Positions 63,253-64,000 of a stretch of 64,000 nt of DNA are shown piece by piece. A program made the translations under genes and the position numbers. Source of the stretch: an uncultured Desulfuromonas sp. (GTDB taxonomy: Bacteria > Desulfobacterota > Desulfuromonadia > Desulfuromonadales > Desulfuromonadaceae). Position 1 is the stretch's first letter, and every line of letters begins with the position of its first letter. The notes under the pieces are model-generated. The model had not been told where the DNA came from, made no database searches, and saw nothing but the letters and a program-made list of their open reading frames with translations. The DNA lies in assembly GCF_963666745.1 (NCBI RefSeq), contig NZ_OY762961.1, positions 2,973,274 to 3,037,273 on the forward strand, read 5' to 3'.

Positions 63253-63504
63253 ATGTCCCATTCTGACAATTGGCAGGTCTACATTATCCGTTGCAGCGAC
63301 AACTCTCTGTACACTGGCATCACCACTGATCTCGAACGACGCTTTGCCCAGCACGCCAGCGGTTGCGGAGCACGTTACTTTCGCGGCCACAAGCCCGTTG
63401 AGATTGTCTATCACGAATCCGGTCACAGCCGCTCCTCGGCCAGTCGCCGCGAAGCGGCGATTAAGAAATTGAAAACCACTGAAAAATGGCAGCTCTTTGA
63501 ATGA
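63253..63504 (+). CDS. GIY-YIG nuclease-like protein (YhbQ type)
   Basis: An 83-residue protein: WQVYIIRCSDNSLYTGITTD is the GIY-YIG motif, with RRFAQHASGCGARYFRGHKP following and the REAAIKKL helix. Length and pattern match the UPF0213/YhbQ family. The ATG at 63253 begins the domain; the long frame upstream is a shadow of the preceding gene. Confidence 0.9.
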   Translation: MSHSDNWQVYIIRCSDNSLYTGITTDLERRFAQHASGCGARYFRGHKPVEIVYHESGHSRSSASRREAAIKKLKTTEKWQLFE

Positions 63505-63534
63505 AGGACAACGTTAAGAACTCACATAATGCGC

Positions 63535-63565
63535 TTGACAAGCCGCCATTAGTTGCATATACAAC
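63535..63565 (+). promoter_or_regulatory. Promoter of the MarR-type gene, possibly leaderless, with overlapping palindrome
   Basis: TTGACA (63535-63540), 17-base spacer, TATACA (63558-63563); the predicted start falls on the A of the ATG at 63570. GTTGCATATACAAC (63552-63565) has GTTG/CAAC arms over the -10 and could be the autoregulatory site. Confidence 0.6.
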
Positions 63566-63569
63566 AATT

Positions 63570-64000
63570 ATGATGTTCTCTTATGACCATAATCAATCAC
63601 TGGGCTACCTGGGATCTCTCGTCAGCCGCTTATTGAGCAATCGTCTTGCCATGCGTTTTCAGGAAGCCGGTATTGACATGACTGCTGAACAGTGGGGTGC
63701 GATTATCATTCTTCTCAATAACGGCCCCATGACGCAACGACAGCTGGGAGAGCAGTTGCAGCTTGAAAAGTCCAGTGTCAGCCGCTTGACAAATGGACTG
63801 GAAAAGCGTGGCTGGATCGTACGTGCTAAGAATCCGCAAGACAGCCGTCAAAACCTTCTTGAGCCAACACCGAAGGTACGGGATACGGCAGAAGTCTGCG
63901 CGACGATTGCCAGAGACGTTTTAGAGCAAGCCCATCGCGACATGAGCAAAGAAGAAACCGCCCTGTGCACCTCATTCCTCTCCCGCATCATTACTAATTT
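63570..64000 (+). CDS. MarR-family transcriptional regulator (cut by window end)
   Basis: At least 143 residues of a MarR-type winged-helix regulator, running off the right edge. MTQRQLGEQLQLEKSSVSRL is the recognition region, EKRGWIVRAKNPQDSRQ the wing. Two ATG codons stand in tandem (63570 and 63573) with no ribosome site. The predicted transcript start coincides with the first ATG. Confidence 0.85.
   Translation, partial: MMFSYDHNQSLGYLGSLVSRLLSNRLAMRFQEAGIDMTAEQWGAIIILLNNGPMTQRQLGEQLQLEKSSVSRLTNGLEKRGWIVRAKNPQDSRQNLLEPTPKVRDTAEVCATIARDVLEQAHRDMSKEETALCTSFLSRIITN

Overview
The window looks like chromosome of an anaerobic, respiratory delta-proteobacterium of the Desulfuromonas/Geobacter kind. 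The reasoning is by gene content: hybrid cluster protein, a tungsten-type aldehyde oxidoreductase with its own MoaD/ThiF pair, class III ribonucleotide reductase, a Dcu dicarboxylate carrier with its sensor pair, YeeE-type sulfur transport, cobalamin riboswitches and several sigma-54 promoters. No rRNA or intact tRNA gene is visible, so the species is an inference.

Left part (1-15.5 kb): cytosine deaminase and a sodium/solute symporter; a receiver-like protein with two tandem small membrane paralogues; hcp behind an FNR-type box; a Pit phosphate carrier with a terminator in its leader. Then comes a deoxynucleotide/methionine block on the minus strand: nrdD (behind paired NrdR-like boxes, a cobalamin riboswitch and a terminator), a separate 52-residue ORF carrying the glycyl-radical motif that NrdD lacks, nrdG, and metE behind a second cobalamin riboswitch. 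Both B12-independent enzymes should be silenced when B12 is available.

Accessory part (15.5-27.1 kb): an AbiE-type toxin/antitoxin pair, a HipBA pair with repeated operators, an IS256-family transposase remnant, then an AT-rich array of promoterless minus-strand genes separated by six attC-like sites. This is an integron cassette cluster with no integrase in view. It carries an OXA-type class D beta-lactamase, a DUF2188 protein, a PD-(D/E)xK-like protein, a membrane-anchored protein, a two-gene cassette with an HExxH metallopeptidase-like protein, and small cysteine-rich proteins. An alpha/beta hydrolase lacking the usual serine follows.

Central part (27.2-39 kb): a FecCD-type ABC importer, then a sigma-54 promoter and a long structured leader feeding aldehyde:ferredoxin oxidoreductase, MoaD and ThiF/MoeB proteins; a small ribbon-helix-helix protein with its own sigma-54 promoter; a Dcu carrier converging on a DcuSR/CitAB-type two-component system.

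Right part (39-64 kb): a flavin disulfide reductase, a CHASE-GGDEF cyclase, a PAS-PP2C phosphatase, an HNH protein, a zinc-finger-less DksA; a LysR/MFS divergent pair; an ethanol-type oxidation cluster (iron alcohol dehydrogenase, DUF1858 protein, aldehyde dehydrogenase) with a sigma-54 promoter, paired upstream sites and an AcoR-type activator; an M14/RimB/RimK set; a lone 1338-residue STAND-like NTPase with a C-terminal nuclease-like domain (candidate defence gene); a split YeeE/YedE transporter; small proteins; and a MarR regulator cut by the window end.

Five copies of a 0.3-0.6 kb non-coding repeat (12.4, 26.7, 36.2, 44.5 and 47.2 kb) sit between genes. Their hairpins show compensatory base changes, which is the clearest sign of an undescribed element here.
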